Assembly (NCBI GenBank): GCA_016793775.1
Contig: JAEULK010000102.1
Span: 27,647 to 91,646 of the forward strand
Length of the DNA: 64,000 bases
Source: Sphingopyxis sp.
GTDB lineage: Bacteria > Pseudomonadota > Alphaproteobacteria > Sphingomonadales > Sphingomonadaceae
Direction of reading: 5' to 3'
The notes beneath the pieces are model-generated. The model made no database searches. It saw only the letters and a program-made list of their open reading frames with translations, and had not been told where the DNA came from. Made by a program: the position numbers and the translations under genes. The first letter of the stretch is position 1; each line of letters opens with the position of its first letter. Below are positions 8,491-17,459 of this stretch, in pieces.

Positions 8491-10063
8491 TCCCCGCCGC
8501 TTCGCGGTCCCAGGTATCGGCGGTCACGCCGTCGTCGCGCAGCGCATATTTCTGGATCTTCTGCGTCGGGGTGCGCGGCAGGTCGGGCATCAGGCGGAAA
8601 TAGCGCGGCACCATATAATGCGGCAGGCGCGTCGCGAGGAAGTCGGTGAGCGTCTTGAGGTCGATGTCGGCGCCACCGGCGGGCATGATGCACGCCATCA
8701 CCTCATCCTCGGTCTTGTCGCTCGCGACCCCGATCACCGCGGCGTCCTTGACCCCGTCGAAGGCGCGGATTTCCTGTTCGACCTCATAGGCCGAGATATT
8801 CTCGCCGCGGCGGCGGATCGCGTCCTTGCGGCGGTCGACGAAGAAATAATCGCCGTCGGCGTCGCGGCGCAGCAGGTCGCCGGTATGCAGCCAGCCGTTG
8901 CGCCACGTTTCGGCGGTCGCCTCGGGATTCTTGTAATATTCGGTGAACATCGTCCAGGGCTGGTCGCAGCGCAGTATCGCCTCGCCCACGTCGCCCTCGG
9001 GCACCTCGATATCATGCTCGTCGACCAGCCGGATGTGCTGCCCAGCGCGCAGCCGCCCGGCGACGCCGATCTTGTCGGGGTTGAGCGGGCTCTGCACCGG
9101 ATTGGCGAGTTCGGTCATGCTGTAGGCGGCAAAAGCGCCGACCCCGAAGCGGGCGGAAAAGGCCTTCACGTCGGCGGTATAGGGGACGGCGCTCACCGAT
9201 TTCAGGCTGTGATTAAGGTCGTCGTCCGACGGCGGCGTGCTCATCAGGAAAGGGATCATCGCGCCGATCAGCGTTGTGGTGCTGACCCCATGCTCGCGCA
9301 CGATCTGCCAGAACTGGTCGGTCTTGAAGGACTCGACGAGGACCACGGCGCCCGCGTTCGAGAGCTGGCCATACAGGCAGCCGAAGCCGCCAGAATGGAA
9401 AATCGGCAGATGCGCGAGCGTGCGAAACTCGCGTCCGATCAGCGCGGGCATCGCGGCGTGGTAGAAGGTCCACATATGCGCATAGGAACACATCACCGCC
9501 TTCGACGGGCCGGTGGTGCCCGAGGTGAAGATGATCGTCATATTGTCCCACGAGGCGAGCGGCTTGGCGAGGTCGCCGGCGTGCCCGGGCTGGGTCAGCA
9601 TATCCTCGCCGTGAAGCGTCAGCCCGTCAACGGGCCCAGCCTCGCCGCCGATGACGATAACCTGTTCGAGCATGAAGCGGTCGACGTCGGCGAGGCGTGG
9701 TATCAGGTCGCGGTGGACGAGGCCCACCTTGGCGTCGGCGAGCCACAGCACATGCTGGAGCAGGGCGCCGCGATAGGCTAGGTTCGCGGGCACGAAGACC
9801 GCGCCGAGCATATGCGTGCCGAGCCATGCGCGGACCGTCGCCTTGCCGTTGGGAAGCCAGTTGAAGACATGGTCGCCTTGGCCGACGCCGAGCTTCTTGA
9901 GCGCCGCCGCGGCGCGGTGCGCCTGGTCGAGCGCCTCGGAGAAGGTCCATTCGCTGCCGTCCTGGAAGCGCATATAGAGATCGCCCGGATGGTCGCGCGC
10001 CTGCTGTTCGAGCAGGTAGCGCGTCACGGCCTGGGCGGCGGTAGGAAAGGGCATGTCGGACAT
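8462..10063 (-). CDS. AMP-forming acyl-CoA synthetase (CaiC-like)
   Basis: Second acyl-adenylate-forming ligase. It shows IFTSGTTGPSKAVM, the hinge-region RRKDAIRRRGENISAYEVE and the C-terminal RTPTQKIQKYALRD. Its overall look is that of crotonobetaine/carnitine-CoA ligase relatives rather than long-chain FadD. It is 533 residues long and starts MSDMPFPTAAQ. It follows the DUF2889 gene by 12 bases, so the two form an operon controlled from the family-A site at 10897. Two distinct ligases in one island suggest that two different acids are activated, for example a side chain and a ring remnant. The substrate is not predictable. Confidence 0.92.
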   Translation of the reverse strand: MSDMPFPTAAQAVTRYLLEQQARDHPGDLYMRFQDGSEWTFSEALDQAHRAAAALKKLGVGQGDHVFNWLPNGKATVRAWLGTHMLGAVFVPANLAYRGALLQHVLWLADAKVGLVHRDLIPRLADVDRFMLEQVIVIGGEAGPVDGLTLHGEDMLTQPGHAGDLAKPLASWDNMTIIFTSGTTGPSKAVMCSYAHMWTFYHAAMPALIGREFRTLAHLPIFHSGGFGCLYGQLSNAGAVVLVESFKTDQFWQIVREHGVSTTTLIGAMIPFLMSTPPSDDDLNHSLKSVSAVPYTADVKAFSARFGVGAFAAYSMTELANPVQSPLNPDKIGVAGRLRAGQHIRLVDEHDIEVPEGDVGEAILRCDQPWTMFTEYYKNPEATAETWRNGWLHTGDLLRRDADGDYFFVDRRKDAIRRRGENISAYEVEQEIRAFDGVKDAAVIGVASDKTEDEVMACIMPAGGADIDLKTLTDFLATRLPHYMVPRYFRLMPDLPRTPTQKIQKYALRDDGVTADTWDREAAGIRLRRERIG

Positions 10064-10075
10064 CGGTTTTCCTGT

Positions 10076-10852
10076 TCAGGCGAAGCGAAAGCGTGCGGCA
10101 TCCTCGCGGCGGAGGCCGGGGCGGGCGTTGGGAAGGCGGAGCGAGGTCGCGTAGCGTTCGGGCTGCGAGCCGAAGCAGGTCGCGGGATCGGGGCCCGACA
10201 GCGCGCCGTCGCGGCCATAATATTGGGTGATGTCCATGCGCTGGCCGCGCCCGACGAAGGTGCCGCGCTGGATCAGGAACAGGCGCTCGAACTCTTCCGC
10301 CGACAGCCGTTCGGCTGCCCAGCGTGAGAAGCCATTCAGGAGTGGCGCGCCAGCATAGGCAGGCGGCGCGGTCATGCGGAAATGGCCGTCGATCTGGATT
10401 TCGAGGATGAGCGCGCCGTCCTGAAACAGCTGCGCCGGCTGGGCATTGTCGTCGGCGTCGGGCAGGACGACCTCGTAGCGCCGGTCTTCCCGCTGTTGGC
10501 CGATATGCAGCGCCGCGAGACGCAGCGTGTCGAACATATGCGTGCATTGCAGCGCGGGTTGGGCCTGCAGCCAGCGCGTCCGCAGGTCGTCGATCAGCGG
10601 CAGGCCGGCGAGAACCGGCAGGGCACCGCCCGCACCGGCACAGCTGGTCAGCGGATGGCGCTCCCAGCGCGCCTCGACCCTGGTCAGCCTGTGCTCGTCA
10701 TGATCGATCATCAGGGCGAGCGCGTGAAAGGTGTCTTCCATGATCGCTTCGACCCGATCGGGGCCGAGCCGGCGAAAGCGCGTCGTCCGGACGAAATAGC
10801 CGTCGCCATAAGCGGGGTTGGCGGCCATGGCGCGCGGCGCAGCGTCGGTCAT
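10076..10852 (-). CDS. DUF2889 domain-containing protein
   Basis: No enzymatic function is recognised. The 258-residue protein has the general pattern of DUF2889: an N-terminal beta-rich segment (RVEAIMEDTFHALALMIDHD), a central conserved LPLIDDLRTRWLQAQPALQC with a following CTHMFDTLRLAAL, then a segment resembling a hotdog or lipid-binding fold. The Cys-Thr-His is the only candidate functional motif. It is the first gene of a two-gene operon with the CaiC-like ligase, 45 bases downstream of a clear palindromic operator-like site. That placement ties it to acyl-CoA chemistry. The DUF assignment is by pattern and only moderately sure. Confidence 0.65.
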   Translation of the reverse strand: MTDAAPRAMAANPAYGDGYFVRTTRFRRLGPDRVEAIMEDTFHALALMIDHDEHRLTRVEARWERHPLTSCAGAGGALPVLAGLPLIDDLRTRWLQAQPALQCTHMFDTLRLAALHIGQQREDRRYEVVLPDADDNAQPAQLFQDGALILEIQIDGHFRMTAPPAYAGAPLLNGFSRWAAERLSAEEFERLFLIQRGTFVGRGQRMDITQYYGRDGALSGPDPATCFGSQPERYATSLRLPNARPGLRREDAARFRFA

Positions 10853-10896
10853 CGCTCGATGGGCCTCCCATGCTCCATCGCCGCCGGAGCGGCTAC

Positions 10897-10912
10897 TTAA
10901 TCGATTGATTAA
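10897..10912. promoter_or_regulatory. Family-A operator-like palindrome (A1)
   Basis: Reads TTAATCGATTGATTAA, a 16-bp palindrome with a single mismatched pair. It lies 45 bases before the DUF2889-ligase operon and near-identical sites precede at least four other operons of the island. Its form is that of a TetR-type operator. Confidence 0.6.
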
Positions 10913-10959
10913 ATGTCTGTGTCAGCTTGGGGGAGGGCCGTCAAGTCGGCGACTGGATA

Positions 10960-11568
10960 TTAGCGGATTTCGCTGCCCGCGAGCAGGGGCTGGACGATAA
11001 AGCGGCGGATGAAGCGGCGCTTTTCGGCATCGTCGATCTGCGGCGAGGCGACCTGCAGCATCAGCATCGATTGGGCGCGTCCCAGCCAATAGATCATCTC
11101 GTCGATCTCCAGGTCGGCCGCGATCTCGCCGCGCGCGCGCGCCTGTTCGAACATGTTGGACCACCAGGTGCGCTGCATCTGCTGCATCAGGCTGCTCGGC
11201 GAGATCACCGATTCCTGGAACTCGATGCTCTCGACCATGCGGCGGATATAGACATTCTCGTTCGCCAGCCGGATCACGAGCAAAAGGGTATTCGACAGGA
11301 AATCGGCGAAATCGTCCGAACGCACCAGCCGCCGCCGCACCTCGCTGTTGACCCGCCAGGTTTCGCGCACCGAAATCTCGTCGAGGATCGCGTCCTTGCT
11401 CGGATAATATTTATAGACGGTCGGGCGCGACACCTTGGCCCGGCTCGCTATATTCTCGATCGTCGTCTTGCCGATCCCATATTGTTCGAAACAATCATAG
11501 GCGGCGCGCAGAATACGCTCCTGCGTCGAATTGTCGTCCGTCCGGGCTGCCGCCGGGCCGCTGTCCAT
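10960..11568 (-). CDS. TetR/AcrR family transcriptional regulator
   Basis: The 202-residue regulator has its N-terminal HTH (YGIGKTTIENIASRAKVSRP, then TVYKYYPSKDAIL) intact and an all-helical C-terminal half. The start taken, MDSGPAAARTDD, has AGGAG a few bases upstream; a longer in-frame reading extends into the upstream gene and is not credible. It is the last gene of the leftward P450-ACAD-ACAD-molybdoenzyme run, 82 bases after the molybdoenzyme. It is a close relative of the TetR at 188-814. Best guess: it represses the family-A promoters, including its own operon at 17302. That is inference from position. Confidence 0.9.
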   Translation of the reverse strand: MDSGPAAARTDDNSTQERILRAAYDCFEQYGIGKTTIENIASRAKVSRPTVYKYYPSKDAILDEISVRETWRVNSEVRRRLVRSDDFADFLSNTLLLVIRLANENVYIRRMVESIEFQESVISPSSLMQQMQRTWWSNMFEQARARGEIAADLEIDEMIYWLGRAQSMLMLQVASPQIDDAEKRRFIRRFIVQPLLAGSEIR

Positions 11569-11650
11569 GCATTTGTCTCCTGCCCCGACCGGGGAATGCT
11601 GTATTCGACCGTCGTAGCAAGGCTGGCATCGCGAACAAGTCGCAAATTCG

Positions 11651-13771
11651 TCACGCGGCGGCGGCGATCTTGCGGATCGATACTTCCAGCCCGTCCATGA
11701 TCGTCGTGCCCGAGATCGCCTCGACCGCCGCTTCGCCGACCGGCAGCAGCCAGTTGATGTTGCTGCCGCCCTGCGCATTGGCGTGTTGCCAGCCGCCATG
11801 ATGGCCCCAGCCGTGCGGATAGCTGACGGTGCCGGGGCGCATATCCTCGGTGACCGCGATGCACACCGTGACGCTCGCGGGGCCGATCGACAGGTCGACC
11901 GCCTCGCCATCGGACAGCCCGAGCCGCGCGGCATCCCCGGGGTGCATCAGCAATTCGGGATGCTGGCTGCGGACGAGGCGCGGGACGTTATGAAGCCAGC
12001 TGTTGAGCGAGCGGATGTCGCGGTGGGTGATCAGGCGCAGCGTGTCGGCCGGGGTCGGCGTCAGGCGCGCGAATTCGTCGGCGATCATCGTGTGCCACAG
12101 CTTCGCGCGCCCGTCCGGCCAGGCGATGCGCGGCCAGGGATCATAGGGATCGGGCAGCTCGACCATCACGCCATGCGGCACTTCGCGCAGCGCGTCGAAG
12201 CTCCACCCCTCGCGCGCACCCATGTCGTCGCCGGCGGGGCCGAGGCGGAAGGCCTTATCGAGATCGTCCATCGGGCGCCCGTGTGTCGGCTGGCCCATAC
12301 GCACCAGCAGGCCGTTGAAAATCTCCCACTCCGACCGCGCCTCGCCGACCGGCGGGATGACCGCGTCGGTCACCTGCACGAAGGGGCGGATCATCGATCC
12401 AAGCCCCGCCATCGGATAATCGTCGCGCTCGAAAAAGGTCGGCACGGGCAGGATATAATCGGCGTAACGGTTGCTTTCGGTCTGGTAGAGGTCGAGCGCG
12501 ACGATCAGATCGAGCCGCGTCAGCGCGTCGATCAGCGTTTGGCCACCGGGCGCCGACATTACCATATTGCCGCCGGTCAGGATCATCGCGCGCACCTGGC
12601 CGGGGCCCGGTTCCAATATGTCCGCGGGCAGCATCGCCGAGGCGAGGAATTGCGCAACGCTGGGGAAGTCGCCGACGCGGCTGCGCGTGTCGCCATAGCC
12701 GCCGGTCAGCACCTTTTGCGATCCGCCCAGAATTTGGCGGCTGAAGATCGCGCCGCCCTTCCTGCCCAATTTGCCGCCGAGCAGGTTGAGTGCGATCAGC
12801 AGAAAATTTTCGAGCGTCGCATGCGGCCCGCGGCACACGCCCAGCCGGCCATAGGCCACCGCGCGCGGCGTCGCGGCGAAGCTGCGCGCGAGGTCGGTGA
12901 TGGTGTCGGCGTCGATGCCCGCGCGTTCGGCGCAGTCGGCGAGGTCATATTGTGCCACCGCAGCGGCGAGTTCCTCCAGCCCATCGGTATGGTCGGCGAC
13001 ATAGTCCGTATCGAACAGCCGTTCGTCGATCAGCACACTCAGCAGCCCGAGCAGCAGCCAGATATCGCCATTGGCGCGCACCGCGACATGCTGGTATCGG
13101 CGCGCGGTTTCGGTGCGGCGCGGGTCGACGACCACCACACGCCCGCGCTCGGAGATCGCGTCGAGATCGTGGCGCACGCGCGGCGCCCAGACCATCGATC
13201 CGTTGGAAACCAGCGGGTTGGCACCGAACATGAGCAACATGTCGGTATGCGGAAGGTCGGGAATCTCATAGGTCACCGCCGAACCGAAGGCGAGGTAGCA
13301 GGCGGTCAGCCGCGCATTTGTGTCCTGCGACCCCGCGCCATAATATTTGGTGATGCCCAGCGTCTTGAGGAAGGCCTTCAGACTGAACGACACGTCGATG
13401 CCGAAGGCGATCGGATTGCCTTTGTACGAGGCGACCGCGTCGGGGCCATGGGTGTCGATCACGCGGTCCAGCCGCGCCGCAATATCGTCGAGCGCTTCGT
13501 CCCAGTTTACGGGCGCGAACTCGCCCGGTCCGCCGGCGCGCTTCATCGGGGTGAGGATGCGGTCGGGGTCGTAGGTGACATTGTGGAAGGTGATGCCCTT
13601 CAGGCAGACATGGCCTTGGGAATGCGGGTTGGTCTTGTCGGGCTGGACGTCGGTGATGCGCCCGTTTTCGACCTTGGCGGTGAGGCCGCAATGCGCTTCG
13701 CAAAGGCGGCAGAAGGTGACATGCATCCCGTCCTCGCCGGGCTGAAGTCGTGTCGCGGGGGTCTCGGTCAT
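11651..13771 (-). CDS. Molybdopterin-dependent oxidoreductase (FdhF/BisC-like)
   Basis: Large-subunit type molybdoenzyme of the DMSO-reductase superfamily. The N-terminal [4Fe-4S] ligands are C21, C24, C28 and C56 (CRLCEAHCGL ... HVCLKG), followed by GANPLVS and VVVDPRRTETA for cofactor binding and a C-terminal cofactor-capping domain near VSYPHGWGHHGGWQ. The start MTETPATRLQ was chosen because an upstream extension lacks conservation. No electron-transfer or membrane subunit is adjacent. The position expected for the Mo ligand (DTNARLTACYLAFG) appears to be Thr156 instead of Cys/Sec/Ser. It has a paralogue at 17460-19595. It lies between a TetR and an acyl-CoA dehydrogenase pair, so oxidation or hydroxylation of a CoA-bound intermediate is plausible. 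Confidence 0.9.
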   Translation of the reverse strand: MTETPATRLQPGEDGMHVTFCRLCEAHCGLTAKVENGRITDVQPDKTNPHSQGHVCLKGITFHNVTYDPDRILTPMKRAGGPGEFAPVNWDEALDDIAARLDRVIDTHGPDAVASYKGNPIAFGIDVSFSLKAFLKTLGITKYYGAGSQDTNARLTACYLAFGSAVTYEIPDLPHTDMLLMFGANPLVSNGSMVWAPRVRHDLDAISERGRVVVVDPRRTETARRYQHVAVRANGDIWLLLGLLSVLIDERLFDTDYVADHTDGLEELAAAVAQYDLADCAERAGIDADTITDLARSFAATPRAVAYGRLGVCRGPHATLENFLLIALNLLGGKLGRKGGAIFSRQILGGSQKVLTGGYGDTRSRVGDFPSVAQFLASAMLPADILEPGPGQVRAMILTGGNMVMSAPGGQTLIDALTRLDLIVALDLYQTESNRYADYILPVPTFFERDDYPMAGLGSMIRPFVQVTDAVIPPVGEARSEWEIFNGLLVRMGQPTHGRPMDDLDKAFRLGPAGDDMGAREGWSFDALREVPHGVMVELPDPYDPWPRIAWPDGRAKLWHTMIADEFARLTPTPADTLRLITHRDIRSLNSWLHNVPRLVRSQHPELLMHPGDAARLGLSDGEAVDLSIGPASVTVCIAVTEDMRPGTVSYPHGWGHHGGWQHANAQGGSNINWLLPVGEAAVEAISGTTIMDGLEVSIRKIAAAA

Positions 13772-13784
13772 CGCGCGCCCGATT

Positions 13785-14801
13785 CTAAAGCCCGGCGATC
13801 CGGGCGAGGTGCCAGTCGCTATCGGCCCATGATACCTCGATCGCCATCGCGCGTTTGACATAATGACCGATGGGCAGCTCGTCGGTCATGCCCATGCCGC
13901 CGTGGAGCTGGATCGCTTCTTGCCCGACAAGGCGGCAGGCGCGCGCGATATTGACCATCGCGCTCGACACCGCGCGGGCGCGGGCGGCAGGTCGTTCGTC
14001 GAGTGCTTCCACCGCGAGCCACGCCGAGGAGCGCGCGAGTTCGCATTCGAGATACATGTCGACCATGCGGTGCTGAAGCGCCTGGAAGCCGGCGATCGGC
14101 TGGCCGAACTGGCGGCGCTGGCCGGTGTAGGCGATCGTCTGTTCGAGCAGGCTGTCGAGCAGGCCGACGGCTTCGGCGGCGAGCAATGCGAGCGCGCGGT
14201 CGCGCGCTTCCTCAAGCAGGTCGAGCGCGCCGCATTCGGGGCCGATCAGCGCGTCGTCGGGGAGGGCGTGATCTTCAAATATCAAGTCGGCAGCGGGATG
14301 GCCGTCGATCGTTCGGTAGGGCGAAAGGCGGAGGCCGTCGGTTCGGGCGGAGTCGATCCGGAAGAGCGACAGGCCGTCGCCTCCGGTGCGCGCGGCAACC
14401 AATAGGGCATCGGCCTCGGTCGCCCAGTCCACGACCGCCTTGGTTCCTTCAAGGCGCCAGCCATCGCCGTTCCGCCGTGCACGGGTTTCGATGCCGGCAA
14501 AATCGTAGCGCAGACCCGGCTCTGCCCAGGCGAGGGTCGCGATTGCCGTGGCGGGCGGGACAGGGGCGTTGCAGCGATCAAGCAGCCACGCGGCGGTTGC
14601 CACTTCGGCGAGCGGCAGATGGACCCGCGCCCGTCCGATTTCCTCGGCGATGATGGCGCCCTGCTGCGCGTCGAGTAGCGCGCGCCCGATGCCGAGCCGA
14701 TCGATGAAATCGAACCACCGAGGCGCATCATCCTTAGCCAGATAAGTCCGCACGGCATCGCGTAGCATCACCTGTTCGGCGTCGGACAGCGGGGCGGTCA
14801 T
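13785..14801 (-). CDS. Acyl-CoA dehydrogenase, short-type subunit
   Basis: FAD-dependent dehydrogenase introducing a 2,3-double bond in an acyl-CoA. The C-terminal helical domain shows RRQFGQPIAGFQALQHRMVD and IQLHGGMGMTDELPIGHY. At 338 residues it is shorter than usual because the N-terminal domain is abbreviated. Its start overlaps the end of the second dehydrogenase by four bases (ATGA), so the two are translated together. Adjacent unlike dehydrogenases of this kind are known to form heterotetramers in steroid side-chain degradation, where only one subunit carries the catalytic Glu. That assembly is inferred here. Confidence 0.9.
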   Translation of the reverse strand: MTAPLSDAEQVMLRDAVRTYLAKDDAPRWFDFIDRLGIGRALLDAQQGAIIAEEIGRARVHLPLAEVATAAWLLDRCNAPVPPATAIATLAWAEPGLRYDFAGIETRARRNGDGWRLEGTKAVVDWATEADALLVAARTGGDGLSLFRIDSARTDGLRLSPYRTIDGHPAADLIFEDHALPDDALIGPECGALDLLEEARDRALALLAAEAVGLLDSLLEQTIAYTGQRRQFGQPIAGFQALQHRMVDMYLECELARSSAWLAVEALDERPAARARAVSSAMVNIARACRLVGQEAIQLHGGMGMTDELPIGHYVKRAMAIEVSWADSDWHLARIAGL

Positions 14802-15988
14802 CGCGCCATCCCCGCCAGCGCGCGCCAGATGATATTCTTCTGCACCTCGGTCGATCCGCCATAGATCGTCTGCGCGCGCTCAAAGAGATAGGATTGCAAC
14901 GCGACCGGTCCGAAGGGCGCGACTGCCGGCGCTGCATCGGCCCAGTCCGCAACGCTCCGGTCGAGCATCGGCAGCCGGCTCCGCCCCGCCAGGTCGATGG
15001 CGAGCCCGGTGATCGCCTGCGCGCATTCGGTGCAGGCGATCTTGAGCGCCGCCGCGGTCGCCATCGAAATCTCGCCGCGCAGCGCGCGCAGGATCGACGC
15101 TTCTATCGCCGCGAGCCGCGCCTCGATCCGGGCGTGGGCGAAGCGGAAGGCCGGGTCGCGGTCCATCGTGCCGCTGCCGCGCGCGGGCAGCTTAGCGGCT
15201 TGGTCGAGCAGCGCCGCGAGGTCGCGCTTCTTCGACCCGATATGCGCATAAGACAGCCGCTCGGTCTTGAGCAGGACGTTGGCATAGTGCCACGCCTGTC
15301 CTTCGTCGCCGATGCGGTTGGTGATGGGTACGCGGACGTTGTCGAATTCGATGCGGGCGAGTTCGTCCGACCCGTCGATCAGACGGATCGGGTGGACGCG
15401 GATGCCGGGGAGGCCCAGCGGCGCGCAGATCAGCGAAATGCCCTGCTGCTTGCGCTCCTCGCGGCTGGTGCGCGCGAGGCAGAAGATCCAGTCGGCCCAG
15501 TGCGCGCCCGAGGTCCAGATCTTGGTGCCGTTCAATATATAATCGTCGCCGTCGCGCACCGCCGAGAAGCGGAGCGAGGCGAGGTCCGACCCCGCTTCGG
15601 GTTCCGAATAGCCCTGCGCCCAGAAGGAGCGCGATTCGAGGATAGCGGGCAACCATTCGGTCTTTTGTTGCTCCGATCCGAAGGCCGCGATGATCGGGCC
15701 GATATAAATGACCGCCATCGGGATGATGCCGGCGGCGTGGGCGAATTCCAGTTCTTCGTCGAAGATATAGCGCTCGATCGGCGTCCAGCCGGTGCCGCCG
15801 ACATCGCGCGGCCAGCCGACGCCCAGCCAGCCGCGCGCGTTCAGCGCCCGTTGCGCATCGATATGGTCCTGCTTCGTCAGCCGCTGCCCTGCCTTGTTCT
15901 TCGCGATAACGTGCGCGGGATAATCGCGCGCGAAAAACGCCCGCACCTCTTCCTGGAAGGCGACTTCTTCGGGGGTGAGCTTCAGCAC
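14798..15988 (-). CDS. Acyl-CoA dehydrogenase, long-type subunit
   Basis: A 396-residue acyl-CoA dehydrogenase with all three domains. The flavin/acyl motif region includes GYSEPEAGSDLASLRFSAVR, followed by the mid-domain NGTKIWTSGAHWADWIFCLA and the C-terminal YGGSTEVQKNIIWRALAG. It is the partner of the shorter dehydrogenase that follows with a four-base overlap, and it lies 46 bases behind the P450 gene in the same leftward operon. The combination P450, dehydrogenase pair and molybdoenzyme suggests sequential oxidation of one alkyl or terpenoid chain. The reducing-equivalent acceptor (ETF) is not in the window. Confidence 0.93.
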   Translation of the reverse strand: MLKLTPEEVAFQEEVRAFFARDYPAHVIAKNKAGQRLTKQDHIDAQRALNARGWLGVGWPRDVGGTGWTPIERYIFDEELEFAHAAGIIPMAVIYIGPIIAAFGSEQQKTEWLPAILESRSFWAQGYSEPEAGSDLASLRFSAVRDGDDYILNGTKIWTSGAHWADWIFCLARTSREERKQQGISLICAPLGLPGIRVHPIRLIDGSDELARIEFDNVRVPITNRIGDEGQAWHYANVLLKTERLSYAHIGSKKRDLAALLDQAAKLPARGSGTMDRDPAFRFAHARIEARLAAIEASILRALRGEISMATAAALKIACTECAQAITGLAIDLAGRSRLPMLDRSVADWADAAPAVAPFGPVALQSYLFERAQTIYGGSTEVQKNIIWRALAGMAR

Positions 15989-16034
15989 ATGATGATCCTG
16001 TCGACAGGGTGGGGGCCACCACCCTAGACCATGG

Positions 16035-17231
16035 TCAGGATGCGCGGAAGGTGACCGGCAGGGTCTTCAGCGTCCGTGCTTCCCCGACTGCGAAGACCGG
16101 CTGGAAATCGGAACGGATCCGGATATCGGGCAGGCGGTCGAAGATCGAGCGGATCATCATTTCGAGCAGCGCCTTGGCGAAATGCTGGCCGATACAGATA
16201 TGCGCGCCGCCGCCGAAGCCCAGATGGTCGTGCTCGGTGCGCACGTCGCGGTCGAAGCGGACTTCATTCGGATCGGCGAAACGGCCGGGATCGTGGTTCG
16301 CCGCGCCGTTCATCGCCATGATATAATCGCCGGCCTTCAGCGGGCAGCCCTCGAGCTCGGTGTCGCGCGTGACGGTGCGGCGCAGCCCCTGGATCGGCGA
16401 GGCGTAGCGCACGAATTCCTGCAGCGCGGTCGGGAAATCGATCTCGCCGTTCAACAGCTTCGTGCGCTCCGCAGGGTGTTCGATCAGATACCAGAGCGAC
16501 ATGCCCGCGACTGCGCTGGTCGTGTCGAGCCCGCCGAACAGCACCAGCGTGGCGATGCCGACGATTTCGTCGTCGGTCAGCTTCTCACCGCCGATTTCGG
16601 CATCGATCAGCGTCTGCATCAGATCGTCCTCGGGGGGCGACTGTCGGCGACGCGCAGCGAATTCATGGAGATACTGGCTGAGCTCGAGACCATATTGGCC
16701 GCAGGTTTCGGGATCCTCGACGCGCATGCGGGTCAGAAAATCGATCTTGTGTGCCAGCGTGTCCCAATCTTCGTGCGGCACGCCGAGGAAGGGCATGATC
16801 ACGGTGGCGAGCGTCGGGCGGACGAGTTGTTCCTGCAATTCGGCCTCGCCGGTGGGCGCGATCGCGTCGAGCAATTCGGTGATGATCGCCTGGAAGCGCG
16901 GGCGATATTTCTGGATCGCGTCGGGCAGGAAGATCGGGTTGAGCAATTTACGCATCCGCGTCTGCTGCGGCGGGTCGAGGTCGATCGGATAGAGCGGCAA
17001 GGGCTGCTTGGGCAGCGCGGTGCCGTCGGCCGAACTGAAGGTGCGAAAATCGTCATAGACGCGGCGCGTCGCGGCATAATTGGTGGTGTACCAGAAGCCG
17101 CCGAGCTGCTCCGAGCGCGCTACGGGGCAGCCGGTGTCACGGACCTTGTCGTAGAAGTCGTAGGGGCGCTGCATCAGATTGCTGTCGTGCTGGCTGAACT
17201 CTTCCACCGCATAGTCTTTGACGTCCGCCAT
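16035..17231 (-). CDS. Cytochrome P450
   Basis: Soluble bacterial class-I P450 of 398 residues. The I-helix oxygen-binding motif LFGGLDTTSAVAG lies at about 231-243, the K-helix ExxR is E272-R275 (EFVR), and the heme-binding loop HLGFGGGAHICIGQ carries the proximal ligand C346. No membrane anchor is present. The start MADVKDYAVE follows GAGAGG by about nine bases. It would need a [2Fe-2S] ferredoxin, and the gene at 20278-20598 supplies a suitable one; the reductase is not in the window. It leads a leftward operon behind a family-A site at 17302. It probably hydroxylates an unactivated carbon of the hydrophobic substrate. Confidence 0.95.
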   Translation of the reverse strand: MADVKDYAVEEFSQHDSNLMQRPYDFYDKVRDTGCPVARSEQLGGFWYTTNYAATRRVYDDFRTFSSADGTALPKQPLPLYPIDLDPPQQTRMRKLLNPIFLPDAIQKYRPRFQAIITELLDAIAPTGEAELQEQLVRPTLATVIMPFLGVPHEDWDTLAHKIDFLTRMRVEDPETCGQYGLELSQYLHEFAARRRQSPPEDDLMQTLIDAEIGGEKLTDDEIVGIATLVLFGGLDTTSAVAGMSLWYLIEHPAERTKLLNGEIDFPTALQEFVRYASPIQGLRRTVTRDTELEGCPLKAGDYIMAMNGAANHDPGRFADPNEVRFDRDVRTEHDHLGFGGGAHICIGQHFAKALLEMMIRSIFDRLPDIRIRSDFQPVFAVGEARTLKTLPVTFRAS

Positions 17232-17301
17232 CGATCGATCCTCTCGCTCTGCCGCCTTGCAGCCTCTTCGCGATGCAATTTCGATCAAATGACAAGACGT
17301 G

Positions 17302-17317
17302 TCAACCAAGCGATTAA
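17302..17317. promoter_or_regulatory. Family-A operator-like site (A5)
   Basis: On the minus strand it reads TTAATCGCTTGGTTGA, matching the left half of the family-A consensus well and the right half poorly. It lies 71 bases upstream of the P450 start. A separate inverted repeat, TGACA-agacg-TGTCA, abuts it at 17290-17304. Confidence 0.4.
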
Positions 17318-17426
17318 TTATTTCGTGCGCCGATTGTACAGGAAACGTTGGGTTACGAGGATTTTTGGCGATATCGACCGACTTTACATTTTGAAGAATC
17401 TGGACAGTCGGCGAAAAGAATGAAAG

Positions 17427-17458
17427 GCTCCAACCAAACGACTAACTGGAGCGACTCC
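17427..17458 (+). promoter_or_regulatory. Competing hairpins around the ribosome-binding site of the second molybdoenzyme gene
   Basis: GCTCCA (17427-17432) can pair with TGGAGC (17447-17452), and GGAG (17448-17451) can instead pair with CTCC (17455-17458). GGAG is the likely ribosome-binding site for the ATG at 17460, so either fold would hide it. The loop holds AAACGACTAAC, similar to the core of the family-A sites. A regulatory role is a hypothesis. Confidence 0.35.
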
Positions 17459-17459
17459 A

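Noticed and set aside
11783-13858. A 691-codon open frame on the plus strand
   Set aside because: Antisense shadow of the molybdopterin oxidoreductase, with His/Arg-rich low-complexity translation and no recognisable motif.
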